Shown: piece by piece, positions 13,061 through 24,240 of the stretch
Position numbering within the stretch: position 1 is the first letter of the stretch
Layout: the number at the start of each line of letters is the position of its first letter
Assembly: GCA_029718625.1 (NCBI GenBank)
Contig: CM056376.1
Span: 118,943,722 to 119,007,721, forward strand
Source of the DNA: Synaphobranchus kaupii
Taxonomy: Eukaryota > Chordata > Actinopteri > Anguilliformes > Synaphobranchidae
Length of the DNA: 64,000 nt
Reading direction: 5' to 3'
Program-made: the position numbers and the translations under genes
The notes under the pieces: model-generated
Told to the model about the DNA's origin: nothing
What the model saw: only the letters and a program-made list of their open reading frames with translations
Databases searched by the model: none

Positions 13061-13429
13061 AAACTGAAGTAGGCTTGGAAGCAGCGTGTGGCAGTTAAAT
13101 TTGGAGAGTTTTCAATGTTTTCTTTCCCCCCCGTTTTGTCCTGAACCTCATCTGTCAGTCCCCCCTCATCAGTGTCTCTCTCTATATCCTTCCTGCTCTC
13201 TCGTCATGGCCGACGCGGTGAACCCCTCCAGATGGTGAAGAGTAATTACACCTGTCACCTGCAATCTCTACCTGTGTCTATCTGCAGTGCAGGGTCTTAA
13301 AAGCCAACCAAGTTCCCTTTCGCACTGCCAAGAAAAACAACTGCTTCTTGTATTCTGATTAATATCTGTAGCATTCTGCGTATTTCTGACAGTACTATTT
13401 CCATTTTAGAATACGTTGCTTATGACGCA

Positions 13430-13700
13430 TTCTCCTCTGCACTGTACGATTCGTTGTGATTAATAAACCCCATCACAGTGACATAATCCCTTGGATTACA
13501 TGAAAGTTGATTAAATCCAATTAAAACAGGAAATGTGGGGGATTAGCGTTGACGGTGCGTCTCTGGTCCAAAGGGCATTGATCTGAATCAGAAAAGCCCA
13601 AAGGGGATACCACTGGTGTCTGCCTGCTGTGGCAACAAGCAGGGCCATGTGTAACCTCATAGAGAGAGATAAAAGCCTTGTCTAATCTGACCTGGCGTCC
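13430..13700. promoter_or_regulatory. Candidate enhancer with clustered TAATCC sites
   Basis: An inverted pair TAATCC / GGATTA lies at 13484-13498, with GGATTA again near 13540 and TAATCT near 13682. TAATCC is the established binding core of K50 homeodomains (Otx, Pitx, Gsc). The surrounding 270 bases are unique and free of simple repeats. The enhancer role is inferred. Confidence 0.3.
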
Positions 13701-14094
13701 ACTGCTAAGGCCCCTTCCAGTTATGTTTCGGCTCCCATTGGATTTGTGACAGCTAGATGCACAGAAATGTAATGTGTAGTGTAAAGAAATGTAAGTGCAT
13801 ATTAAAATAATAGTGGGATTTGAGATTGGAGGCAGAGTTGGCTGTAAAATACCTGTACCAAGGTTCTACTCCTCTCCCCCTTTTGAAAGGAGTAAGGGGG
13901 CAGTCCTGTCAGGAGTTTGGGATGTTAACATGGAGTGGACAGGAGAGTGCAGCCCTGGGCTGTTTCCCTCTGGCTCAACCAAAGCCAACAGGGGCTGAAC
14001 CGTAGCCTCTGGGGTTTGGTAGCTTGGGAAATAATCGGGCAATTTCTCCGAAACAGCAGCACGGTCAAAGGATGCCAATAAACCAACATCCACA

Positions 14095-14430
14095 ATTTAC
14101 AATTACAACTTATAATGTAATCATTTAGCAGAAGCTTTTATCCACTGTGCATGTTTAACATGGTAAGTAAACAGCACAAGAGCTTGAGATACATACATTA
14201 CAATAATGTAACTGCCACTGTCAAGGTGTTTGCCTCAAATACCTACGATGTAATGGGAGAGAAGGGTTCTGTTTTTTGTTATTATTAAGCAGTAACATTT
14301 AGCTGTAGGCTGGAGAGTGTTTTTAGACTCCTGCAGAAGACAACCCATGAATCTGACTTGCTGATTGACTGGGGAAGGTCATTTCACCACCGGGCAATGA
14401 GGGCAGAGAAGAGCTGGGCCTACAGGGGGT
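14095..14430 (+). repeat. Diverged fish dispersed repeat (SINE/LINE tail type)
   Basis: The start carries a degraded form of the tail common in fish SINEs and LINEs (TTTAGCAGAAGCTTTTATCCA at 14126-14146). The part at 14325-14420 resembles a dispersed teleost repeat I remember, with the words GACTGGGGAAGGTCATTTC, CACCACCGGG and GCAGAGAAGAGC. The family is assigned from memory. Divergence is high and no clear ends are visible. Confidence 0.45.
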
Positions 14431-14439
14431 GGGTTTTAG

Positions 14440-15044
14440 TAGGCAATAACTGCAGCTTTCCAAAGCACAACCCTGTTCAAAACATTTAATTTGTCAGTTA
14501 CATTGGTTTGGGGAGAGAGAAAAGAGAAACGGTTTAAGGGCTACACTGTCCTCTAAAGCATTTTTACACTAAAACGGTATATATTAAAGTTACGCCGTCA
14601 TGGATTTGGACCTAATGTGATCCAGCTAAACAGTTTAGAGGTTAGATAAAAGACCTTAAAGGATTCTCATTTCAGAGCTGGCAAACGGGAGACATTTTAG
14701 CAGATCTGCTCATTGTCACACACAGCTGTCGGTCGCGGGCGGTCGGAGAACCCGTTCTGGCTGAGCGGTGACGGGCATCACGCCAGGCCTAACGCTCACG
14801 GGGCAGTGTGAACAGTCTCGGACTCTGCGGGGGTTTGGAAGTGGTGGCAACGGGGTGTAAATCATGGTTTGCGAGGTGGTGGGGTTTGAGGAGTAGGACC
14901 CAGAGCCTGCACTTTTGACCCCAGCCTAAGTAGTCCTCTGGGTACCTGTGCTGACAGCACCTCCCCATCCACGCAGTGCACATATGTTGAATTCGGGAGC
15001 TTACTCACGCTAGCACAGGCTCACGCATACACACGCATGCACGG

Positions 15045-15045
<1 letters not shown>
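14440..15045. other. Unique DNA
   Basis: A GC-richer stretch lies at 14720-14960. No gene or repeat ends recognised. Confidence 0.5.

Positions 15046-15048
<3 letters not shown>

Positions 15049-15091
<43 letters not shown>
15049..15091. repeat. (CA)n microsatellite
   Basis: About 21 AC units, preceded by imperfect CACG/CACA units from about 15022. Confidence 0.95.
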
Positions 15092-15092
<1 letters not shown>

Positions 15093-16660
15093 ACAACTCA
15101 TATACTTAATATTTTATTAGTTTCTTATGGGATGTTATTCTAATTTTTGTGTAATTGTTTTATTTTTACATCTTCTGTTAAAGCATGGCATTTTGGCTGG
15201 TTGCCTTTAAAAATATTAGAAAATAGTTTTCGCAATATATTGACAAAATGCTAAAATAGTGCTGTACATAATATGTAAAGCAAGGACGACCCCGGGTAGG
15301 ATTCTCATAAATATGATGCAAGTGTTTCAGTTACTTACCATACACACAGAAAAAAACCTTGAATTTCCCTAGATTTATTTCATATATAATTTACTAAAAT
15401 GGCCATACTAAATAAACAACTTCACCGAAATATCTCTGAAAAAAGACCATGCTATACAATTTATAGTTTATAGTAAACTAGAACTAAAATGAGTGCTTTT
15501 TATTTAATGTTTTTGCTTTAAAGCAAGTAAATCAAATGTAACAGCTGCAAAATTAATAATTCTACAAAATGATAATCTCACTCTGAAGTAGGCTACCAAA
15601 TACCATTTACTCTAATAATGTGTGTGTATGCACTTACATTAACAGTGATTTCACTGTTTCATAGATTCAAATTTCAGATTCAGCCGAGTAGTTTTTGAAC
15701 TTCTCTGAAGAAAATGACATCAGAGCCATGCCAAAGCATTAACACCTTAGTACGACAGAATGTTCTTACCCGTTTGATTAAATAAATGTATTTCAACACT
15801 GTCCCGGGGGTCTCTCTAACCATTCAGATTATTTTACCTGACCAACTTTTTATTGGCTTGAGTATTTACTTTGGATATCAATCATTTGCATGGTCACGTT
15901 CGTTTTAACATACAGTGACTTTTAACATGAACATGGTGGAACTGAATCCAACATACACTACAGTATTGTAAATGCACATATTATAATTTCTTATTAATCC
16001 ATTTCACCTGAATAACTTTAGGAAGAAAAATACAGTGAATATTGTATGTGTTGGGCAGGGGCGGTGGGTCATAATTTAAACATTTATTCTTCTGTTTATT
16101 TTTTATTCTTATATTTTTCCATGCAGATTATTAAATATATCTCATATGCACCCAATGTACAATTAAATGTTAACGGTTTTACCGTTCCAAGAAAATATAT
16201 AGCTAAACAAAAGATGACACATATGTTGGATTTCAGAGCGATAGACTGAGAGACTGTGAATCCGCAGTGACAAAACCATGTTCACATTACCTGTAATTAA
16301 CATATTTGTTTGTAACTTACCTTCTTACAAACTTAATTTAAGAAAATATAGGATTGAAGCCAACAGCTGGTGAATTATCTCTGAAGATTCTCCTCTTTAG
16401 CATAAAATCCTAAACTTTGATCCAGTCAACTGCTGGTAATTACATATGTTAAATGCATATGTGTGATGCACTTAACCAGGGCTTGTACATAAAGAAAACT
16501 GATGAGAGTAAGAATAAGCCTGCATGCCCCAGGTTAATACTATTTAATTAATTGAATTACATTTATTAAATAAGAAATTATCCAAAATACAATTATAAAA
16601 CACTATTCACTTGACTTGACAACAAAATTTAAAAAAATTACAATAACAGGCCGCACAGTA
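15092..16660. other. AT-rich unique DNA
   Basis: Long AT-rich interval with no gene, RNA or repeat boundary that I recognise. Confidence 0.55.
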
Positions 16661-16664
16661 CTAC

Positions 16665-16920
16665 AGGAACTATAGAGGAACTAGTACTACACCACATGCC
16701 AATCAGAGAAGGATAGGCATATGTTATAAGGAAGGAGGTATTGCAGCAGTAACCCAAGGAAACCTTATCGACTTAACCCCTGGAGAGATGAAGCCAATTG
16801 TGTCTCATCACTGCAGGCTACTGGTCATAGTCGAGTAATGACCAATCATGGGATTGATCCTGTAATGCCAAGGCTGCAGGCCCAGCCTACTGCTTGACTG
16901 ACTGAGCTGTCTGGGAGCCT
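16665..16920 (-). mobile_element. tRNA-derived SINE relic
   Basis: Read on the minus strand, the head near 16919 gives CCCAGACAGCTCAGTCAGTC, an A-box-like stretch. About 40 bases on comes a B-box-like GGATCAATCCC (plus-strand complement at 16850-16860). This A/B-box spacing is that of a tRNA promoter head. A tRNA-unrelated body follows to about 16665. A T-rich run (plus strand 16920-16927) lies upstream of the head. The family cannot be named and the 3' end is uncertain. Confidence 0.5.
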
Positions 16921-17790
16921 TTTTTTGTTGCCTTGCCCTAATTTGTTTCACGTGGTCACATGACAAATGGACACATGGTTGGGTGCTGGGATCAGATTGG
17001 AGGTCGAGGGAAGGGGGCTGTTTCATCGTGCCATCAGTTGCTATGGTGATAATGTTGAGAGCTGGAGGGCAGCTGGCACCCTCTCATTGGCGTGTAACTG
17101 CTCTGGCAAGGGGCCTGGTGATATGCAACCATAAAGATCTGAAGAGGTGTGTGCTTGTTGCACTCATGCGGTGTAATGCATGTGGAGAGTATTTAGCATG
17201 AAGCAGCAATCACGCTATACGATTGGCAGAAGTATGAATAAGCCATACCTCCCCTCTGCTTCACCTGTTTCAGATCTGTGAGAGGCATTGCATGAATGAA
17301 AAACACTACACATCCATTGTTAGACAGGAGACAATGCACCAATAGTACTGCCCCATTTGTCCTGTGCTGGAAAGGCACTCCCTGTCCTCCAGTTCCGCAG
17401 TGTAGATATGGGTGAAAGGGTTGGGCCACCTTACCCCTCCCTGTCCTCCCCTGTAAAAGAAGTTCATGGAACAAATCCACTGCTGTTACATAAGAGGAAA
17501 ACCTTCAGCAAGGCTTCTTATCTGTGCAATGTGCTTCAGCCTTGAGGTTTACAAACTGAGTTCTCAGTTAAATTGTTCATTTTGCTTTCTTACGTTTTTA
17601 GTCGTCCAAATATCGGCTCAAATCAGTCAAGCTTCCTGTGAGGTAAATGGTTTAATTGATCTGGGGTAACCAGATGTCATCTAATGTGGAAAGGGTTTGG
17701 CACCTCCCCCCACTTCTTATAGGTATAAATTAGCACTTGCCCTAGAGGTGACCACAGCAGCCTCACTCAGAACCACCAATAGAAGGACTA
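16921..17790. other. Unique DNA
   Basis: Short frames of 60-95 codons lie on both strands, none with a recognisable domain. No repeat ends seen. Confidence 0.5.
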
Positions 17791-17794
17791 CAGA

Positions 17795-17935
17795 ACACAG
17801 TGGTGAACCAGTGGCATGTGGGTTTGAATTCCATATGAATCCAGCTTATCCAACATGAATGAGTCACTGTACATGTCGGGGCTAAAAAGCTGAATGCTGT
17901 AAGTCACTGTGGATAAGGGCATCTGCTACAGAGCA
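17795..17935 (+). mobile_element. Short tRNA-derived SINE copy
   Basis: A B-box-like GGTTTGAATTCC at 17821-17832 is followed by the common fish SINE/LINE tail form GTAAGTCACTGTGGATAAGG (17899-17918) and GCATCTGCTACA. The A-box region is degraded (ACAGTGGTGAACCAGTGG). Copy age looks old. Confidence 0.55.
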
Positions 17936-18715
17936 GCTTCTGTGTTGGAAGGTCAATGTAAGCAGACTGAGAATACCAGCGGGCCCTCCCAGTTGACTTA
18001 CTGGGGTCACGGCCCCCTCCGCAAGCCTGCAATGTTGATAGAAACCAAGCTTCTCTTACCCCATCACCCCTCTATTTCCCCCCCAACACCCCCTGGCCTG
18101 CGTGCCGCAAGACCAGCTGAGCACGAAACGTGCAGCGGGCCTTCGCCGACCTCCATGCAGGGGGGAAACAAAGCTGTCAAGCATCTGAGATTTAGCCTCC
18201 ATCTTTATTGGCGGAGGCAGGGGTGGGAGGCCGCCTAAATTCCTCCTTTTCCGCTTGACAACACTTGTGTAAACAACCCGGGCGAGGGCGCATATATCAG
18301 CTTCTGCCTGACGGGTCCCGAGCTTCACAAACACAGGTGCATTATACTCCACGGACCAGCTCTGAAAGCCTGCGGCCTGACCAAAGTACGTTACTCGATA
18401 CTGGGGGTTACTGGACGTCAGGCAGCAGGCTTCAACGGAGCGCATTCACAAAGTTTCTTGACTTTAGCCCTGTGTTTTCACTGTCTGGCTGTTCCACTGA
18501 CTTTGTTTGCACAGATAGAATTTAGCATGGGTGAGGAACCCGGCTAAATTTAATCACAAAAGGCGAGTGGGAGATTTGACTGAAGCTTATTGCAAACTTT
18601 TCATAAAAAAAATTTGGATCAAGGTTTCAAACAGTCCTCACCCACAGAACTGAATTCTTAGGATGTGGTTCGCAGTATTAGGGGATTCCCAAACTGATAC
18701 CAATCAACCAGCACA
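17936..18715. other. Unique DNA
   Basis: A relatively GC-rich segment at 17990-18440 carries overlapping frames up to 129 codons on opposite strands. None resembles a known protein and no splice-flanked exon is convincing. Confidence 0.5.
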
Positions 18716-18742
18716 CCCCCCCCCCCCCCCTTCCCCCTCCCC
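18716..18742. repeat. Poly(C) tract
   Basis: Fifteen C bases, then TTCCCCCTCCCC. Confidence 0.95.
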
Positions 18743-19412
18743 AAAAGGATCAAATTCCTGTAGTTTGTAGGTGGGTGGAGGTTTGGGAGGACGGGACTGT
18801 GGGAAAAAGAAGGTGGGTGCTGAAAATAAGAAACATGTGAAAATCCAGTTCTGTTTAAAATCAGCAAGAGCTTTACATGGTATATAATCTGTGGGCTGCA
18901 GTGCCAGGAGAACTCACTTGTCCATCATAATTCTTGGAGCCGCTTGTTTTCCTTAAAGCAGGTTAAATAAACCTTAAAGAACCTTCTCAGCAACTTTTAT
19001 GGTGTAAAATGTGCCGTCGTAATGGGACCCTTGCCTGAATTCATCTCTCGTACAGAAATTTACTGTAGATTGAAATTATTCTCCCCTTCAAAAAATATGC
19101 ACAAACATCAGAGCCTTATTGACAGAAAAGAGATCTACTATATAATGGTAAATCTTTCTGTTAGTTGCCATTTTTAAAACCAACATACTAGACATGTCTA
19201 AATCTGCCAAATATGGCCATTTACTCAAGGACATTTCTTTCCATGGATGACAGTTCTATGATTTAATGGGTAGGTTTCAGATTAGACATTTTCTCATTAT
19301 CCAAATAAAAGAAACTAGCTGATAAAATTAACATGTTTCACTTATGAAAACATAAAAACCACATCATTCAGTTAAATTAGGAAGCCAGCTAGCTGGCATT
19401 TCTCATATCACA
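18743..19412. other. AT-rich unique DNA
   Basis: No feature recognised up to the Tc1 relic that follows. Confidence 0.5.
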
Positions 19413-19443
19413 TACACTATATGGCCAAAAGTATGTGGACACC

Positions 19444-19525
19444 CCTTGGTCTGGGGCTGTTTTTCATGGTGCAGGCTAGGCTCCTTAGTTCCACTGAAGG
19501 CAAATCTTAACACTACAGCATACAG
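19444..19525 (+). pseudogene. Tc1 transposase fragment (central part)
   Basis: The words GTCTGGGGCTGTTTTTCATG and TTAGTTCCACTGAAGG match the central coding region of this Tc1 family as I know it. It follows the left terminal repeat directly, so most of the 5' coding region (DNA-binding domains and first catalytic Asp) has been deleted. The fragment is cut off by the nested element that starts at about 19527. Confidence 0.75.
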
Positions 19526-19526
19526 T

Positions 19527-19747
19527 GGGTACGTTTACATGCACAGCAATATCTGATTACTGGAAACTATCAGCTTACGCTAGTATTTAATTTATCACAT
19601 TCACATGGACATAAGAAATGTTTTTACTCCAAAAGCCGTGTTTACATGATTCTCTCCATAATCGGCTCTGTGGAAAACGTAGCTACTAACTGCTTCCCGT
19701 TGTAAGGACAAAAATGATCCGCCCGTCAAAAATTTACGTAAGTAGGC

Positions 19748-19778
<31 letters not shown>

Positions 19779-20231
19779 ACTAGCTAGTCATTATTATAGC
19801 TAGTTTTTTATAGCTAATTGCTAGTAGTGGTTGATTTATAATATTATTACTGTACTAGCTAGCTTTACCGATCTCTAAATCTGGCCAGTTTCCCGATAAT
19901 TTCAGTTATTTAACATGCTAGCCACAAACTAGCTAGTACAGACACAAGCATGTAACACTGAACAATATATTTTCACCGGTGAAATGCTAATTTAATAATA
20001 AAATTCTGGAAGTGAAATGCTGAAGGAACCCCAGGCATAGAAAATGTTGACGGGTGGAATAATTTTGACGTTACACCGCCTCTTCTGCCTGACATGCGTA
20101 GTTTTGAAAAGCCGAAAGAAACCGGAGAAAGGTGTTTACATGCCCCAAAAAATCGAAAGTTTGGCCAAATACCAGAGTATTAACCATAACCGGGTTCAGA
20201 TCAGAGTATTAGTGTGCATGTAAACTTACCC
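19527..20231. mobile_element. Nested non-autonomous inverted-repeat element
   Basis: It begins GGGTACGTTTACATGCACA and ends TGTGCATGTAAACTTACCC, an inverted pair of 19 bases with one mismatch. Further matches to GTTTACATG lie inside both ends. The host Tc1 reading resumes immediately after it (ATGACATTCTAGACGATTC), which confirms insertion. A short ATT repeat lies within (19748-19777). No coding remnant is seen. A target duplication is not clear, so I do not assign a superfamily. The true ends may extend 2-4 bases (CAGTGGG... / ...CCCATG). Confidence 0.8.
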
Positions 20232-20293
20232 ATGACATTCTAGACGATTCTGGTTTTCCAATTTTGTGGCAACAGTTTGGGGAAAGCCCTTTC
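20232..20293 (+). pseudogene. Tc1 transposase fragment, plus-strand
   Basis: This continues the transposase reading interrupted at 19526 (Asn-Asp-Ile-Leu-like start, then Leu-Trp-Gln-Gln-Phe-Gly). It stops at GCCCTTTC, where the reading jumps to an inverted downstream segment. Confidence 0.75.
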
Positions 20294-20525
20294 AGAGATT
20301 TGTTTCCATTCAGTCAGAAGAGCATTAGTGAATTTGGGCACTGATGTTGGGCTATTAGGCCTGGCTCGCAGTCGCCTTTCCAATTGATCCCAATGGTGTT
20401 TGATGGGGTTGAGGTCAGGGCTCTGTGCAGGCCAGTCAAGTTCTTCCATAGCGATCTCGACCAACCATTTCTTTATGGACCTCTCTTTGTGCATGGGGGC
20501 ATTCTCATTCTGAAACAGGAAAGGG
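20294..20525 (-). pseudogene. Tc1 transposase catalytic-core fragment, inverted
   Basis: On the minus strand this encodes the C-terminal catalytic half of a Tc1 transposase. Recognisable words are ELDWPAQSPDLNPI, LERRLRARP and TNALLTEWKQI. In active relatives the second catalytic Asp lies in FQxDNAP and the final acid in PDLNPIEH. Here the words read FQNENAP and PDLNPIKH, so the Asp is Glu and the Glu is Lys. Both changes would abolish DDE chemistry. The frame continues past the Tc1 part at each side into unrelated sequence, giving a 108-codon frame that is not a gene. Its orientation is opposite to the flanking transposase pieces. Confidence 0.9.
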
Positions 20526-22007
20526 CAGGACCGTCTCAAGGGTGGGCGGGGCCCGGGGCGAGTCACCTACGTGGGGCCCAGCTGGTAACGCGTTGACATC
20601 ATAGCTAACCCGTCATAGGCTTAAATAGTATCTTGCCTATTATATAACTATGAACAAAGGATTTACAGGCTAGGACATCACACAAACCAACCATATACAA
20701 CCAACCAATTGAAGAATTAATAGGCTATGCATTACTCTGCCCTTGAATTAAAATATTGTGATTAACAACTCGCCACACTTTTGCTTAATTTCTCCAATTA
20801 AAATGAAAACAATAATACTGTGGGTTGTGGTGCGATCATAGCTATGAACAATGAATTGTAGATTGTTATATTGATTGAGGTGCACCTTAAAATAATTGCA
20901 AAAGTTCACGATGTTGAACACTGCCGTTTTCATTGTAAAGAGACTAAAAAGCAGGCAGAGGGTGGGATATATAAATAAAAGTTTATAAATAGGCTACTGA
21001 CAGCATATTAAGAGATGCAGCGCAGCAAGTCGCACCTACCAGAATTTGATTCAGCATTTTTTCACACGTATTTCTCTGGATGATTCTAATCATTATTCCC
21101 ATTATAGTAGGCCTACGTTTATGACAATGTTTGTGAAGACATTATGTGTTCGACGTGTTAACATTGAGTCATTTTCTTGTGTCGCAGTTTCAGATGTTTC
21201 ACTTCACTTCGTGACACTTGAATGATATCCCACCCTCTGCCTGCCTTTTGTCTCTTTACAATGAAAAAGACAGTGTTAAACATTGTGACTCTTTGCAATT
21301 ATTTTATGCTCCACCACAATCAATAGGACAATCTACAAATTGTGGTTAGCTCTGATCGTACCACAATCCACAGTATTATCATTTTTAAATGTTAACTGGA
21401 GAGTTTGAGCAAAAGAAAAGCGCAGAGCATGTCGTGTAGCCTAATGTTAGCTTGACGAGTGCATTCACGCGAAGGGGAGTTGAAAAACAGCACACTTGCC
21501 TCAGCAGGCTTGACCTGCTCTTCCTCCTCCATGTTTTTCTTTACGAATCTATCCAAGGAACCTTTCAATTTTACATTTAATTAATCTCTTTTCTTTTTTT
21601 TTTGTTTCTGTTTTACGCTCCCAAACTGTAGCGTACATTATGAATTTGTCTCGGTCTCTGCTGTTCGAGCTTGCCACTTTGCCAGTTGCCACCCGACTCG
21701 AAAAAAACAACTTTAAGCGAATTTGAAATTTTTATAGCTGCACGTAGCTATGCAGCGTAGGGACGGAAGCCTATATCTACTTCCTACTAACGTCAACTTT
21801 CCAAAACACCATTTAGGCTAAATGTATTTCCATGTGTCTGGGTGTGCTTCACGAAGATAGGCTATTTTATATAAATACTATTTTATAAAAAAGAAGAAAA
21901 AAATAAATGGTTGTTATTTAAATTAATTTCCCCTCTCACAGCGGGGCCCTGTGAAGTGCTGGGCCTAGGGCAGTCACACCGGTTGCCCCTCCCAAAAGAC
22001 GGCCCTG
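20526..22007. mobile_element. Nested 1.5-kb hAT-like inverted-repeat element
   Basis: The left end CAGGACCGTCTCAAGGGTGG and the right end, read inverted as CAGGGCCGTCTTTTGGGAGG, form imperfect terminal repeats. A CAGGG-type terminus suggests the hAT superfamily. The expected 8-base target duplication is not visible (GGAAAGGG versus CTTGCAGC), perhaps because the Tc1 inversion breakpoint coincides with the left end. Inside lies a large palindrome (20778-21414). No transposase remains. The host Tc1 reading resumes at GCAGCAATGTTCCAGTATC. Confidence 0.7.
20778..21414. repeat. Large imperfect palindrome (about 190-bp arms)
   Basis: The left arm 20778-20970 and right arm 21225-21414 are inverted copies, roughly 80% alike by eye, around a spacer of about 254 bases. 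Paired words include ATACTGTGGGTTGTGGT with ACCACAATCCACAGTAT, and GCAGGCAGAGGGTGGGATAT with ATATCCCACCCTCTGCCTGC. Confidence 0.85.
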
Positions 22008-22095
22008 CTTGCAGCAATGTTCCAGTATCTAGTGGAAATCCTTCCCAGAAGAGTGGAGGCTATCATAGCACCAAATGGGGACCAACTACATATTA
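22008..22095 (+). pseudogene. Tc1 transposase C-terminal fragment
   Basis: It reads MFQYLVEILPRRVEAIIA, the usual end of the transposase of this family (VESLPRRVEAVI in relatives), and leads straight into the right terminal repeat. Orientation is plus, matching the first two fragments. Confidence 0.85.
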
Positions 22096-22162
22096 ATGCC
22101 CATGATTTTGGAATGAGATGTTGGATGAGTAGGTGTCCATATACCTTTGGCCATGTAATGTA

Positions 22163-22620
22163 TGTTATAAAAATGCATAAAATGCAATCTTCAAGTTAAA
22201 CACTAGATTGCCCTTCCCTTACAACAGGTGGTTGTGTTTGCAAAACACATGTGTTCCAGTACTTAATCTAAAGATGTTTTTGTCTACTTTTTATTGTCCT
22301 TCACCCTTGTTGAGACAAGCACTGATGGCTCAAATAAATCATTCCCAATGCCCCAATGTAAAAGACACAGAGCCTAATGTACACAGGTGGCAGGCAAAGA
22401 AGACTGCATATACATGGGAGAAAATGGCATGCTCTCACACTGTTAGAATGCTCCCATGAGTGTTGTTTAAGCAAGTCGCCGACAACACTTTAGCCCAGTC
22501 TTCGGCAGGTCAAAACATTGTCTTCACCGTGCTTTAATTAAACAACACATTCGGGAGCATTTTAACAGTATGTGGGCATTCCATTCTCTTTCCTGTTGAA
22601 GCAAACCACTTGGTAACAGA
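22163..22620. other. Unique DNA
   Basis: No feature recognised. Confidence 0.5.
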
Positions 22621-22623
22621 AGT

Positions 22624-22624
<1 letters not shown>

Positions 22625-22675
<51 letters not shown>

Positions 22676-22697
22676 GGCGGGGGGGGGGGGGGGGGGG
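22625..22697. repeat. (GT)n followed by poly(G)
   Basis: About 25 GT units (22625-22674), TGGC, then a G run ending at 22697 (17 consecutive G from 22681, plus two G before). Confidence 0.95.
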
Positions 22698-24030
22698 TCT
22701 ATAACTTGGTGATATTTGAGACTTTCTAAAGAAGCACTTTCATGCCTAACTTAATCTATTTTGAAGGTTTTCTCCAGTTATTTCTAAAAGAGCTTGCATT
22801 TGTTTGGGCTTGTAATAACACAAGACTGTCAAATAAGTTATGACAAAATGTAACAGTCCATTTAAGCTTATTACCCTAAAAGATCGATCATCCCAAACCT
22901 CTTTAAGTTAAGACCTAATCATTTGCATCATGCTCTATGACACCAAACTATAAATTGAAGAATTAATTTAGGTACATCTGTTCTTACAAATCCAAAGAGT
23001 AAATAGGCCTTTTTCCTCATTTGATGCATCAGATGCTGCCTTCAAATTTAGCCGAAATAAGGCACCTTAAAAGGATGCTTTTTTCATGACTTTGGAACAC
23101 GCTTGACAGGATAGCTAAAAACATTTCAGTGCTCTGAGAGGCCCAGCAAATCCTCAACTATGGGAAACACACATAGTAGCTTTGAGACAGCACAACACAG
23201 ACACTGTTGGAATCTAGAGATGCTTCAGGCACTCGGAGAGTAAACCTTGCCGAAGCCTCATCGATGTCTAGACACGTGACGTATTGAAGCTGGACCACGT
23301 GTGGTGGTGTCCCGCTGGGGCCACCTGCATGACCGCACCCTTCCTCATCTTAGTGACCAAGGGGACATAAATTAGGCAGAAATCCCGGGATGGCGTTGAT
23401 ACTCCTCCGAAACACGCTCCTGGAGAGACTCTGTGGCCTCGGCATTCTTTGAATCCCGAAGCACAGCTCACCGAGAATATCTCTGCATGGAGAGAGTAAA
23501 CTTGATATATGGGTGCTGTGCGCACGGCAAGCCGCCTCGAAACAGCCCCCGCGATGCCGTGCCACGAGTCGATGTGTGTTTATATAAACTCTCTTTCCTC
23601 GCTACCTGTGGCTCCTGGAATCAGGCTTGCCTCCCTCGCAGTTTATCTTTCTCCCTCTCTTTTTCCCCCCAGCTCCTTGGCTGGATGTCTGTCTCTTCAT
23701 TCATGGACGAGTTCATTCTGTTTCGGTGCGCAGCGACATTGTTGACCCACCTGTGCACTACAGTGTGGAAATGCAGTCGGAAATAGAGGTTCCTGGCAGA
23801 CAGGCCAGGCATTTGCTGAGTGAAGAGAGACTGTGCGCAGCGCGATCAGTGTGTGGGCTGCGGACTGAATTACACCGGCGATGGCGTTCATTCAAGTCAT
23901 TGAGCCCACTCTGCTGAGCCTTCTCATTTCAAATGATTCACACTTCATAGACGATCACCTGGAAATAGCATGTCATAATTATTAGAAATACATTTTTGAA
24001 CAAAAACTGTTACACACATCATCTTTATAG
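22698..24030. other. Unique DNA
   Basis: A CpG-moderate segment lies at 23240-23890 with overlapping frames (up to 117 codons) on both strands. None is recognised. Confidence 0.5.
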
Positions 24031-24039
24031 TGCTTCAGT

Positions 24040-24240
24040 CGGTGGACTTTGATCTATATATGGTAATTCATCTCTCATTAGCATAAAGGAAAAAAGCCAG
24101 TGATATGAAGACCAGCCCAGATTTCACATGCTGTATAATTAGGCTGTGGCCCAAACGCTATCTATCAGCTTTCGTCTCAATAGCGAATATCGCATCAAAG
24201 CACTGGAAACTCTTTTGTCATTTTCCATGACCACTGCTAT
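24040..24240. promoter_or_regulatory. Candidate conserved noncoding element
   Basis: Unique, repeat-free block with CATTAGCATAA (24076-24086, POU/homeodomain-like) and an ATCAAAG TCF/LEF-type core near 24194. Resemblance to vertebrate enhancer sequence is an impression only. Confidence 0.27.

Larger units (their letters stand above)
19415..22160 (+). mobile_element. Dead Tc1-type transposon with two nested elements and an internal inversion
   Basis: The left end begins CACTATATGGCCAAAAGTAT at 19415 and the right end closes with GGCCATGTAATG at 22160. Both are flanked by TA (19413-19414, 22161-22162), the known Tc1/mariner target duplication. Only about 560 bases are Tc1. The rest is a nested inverted-repeat element at 19527-20231 and a second at 20526-22007. 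Transposase pieces appear in the order plus (19444-19525), plus (20232-20293), minus (20294-20525), plus (22008-22095). The third piece is therefore inverted relative to the others. GCCCTTTC at 20286-20293 recurs as its complement at 20519-20526, so the inversion ends share an 8-base inverted duplication. The element is plainly inactive. Confidence 0.9.
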
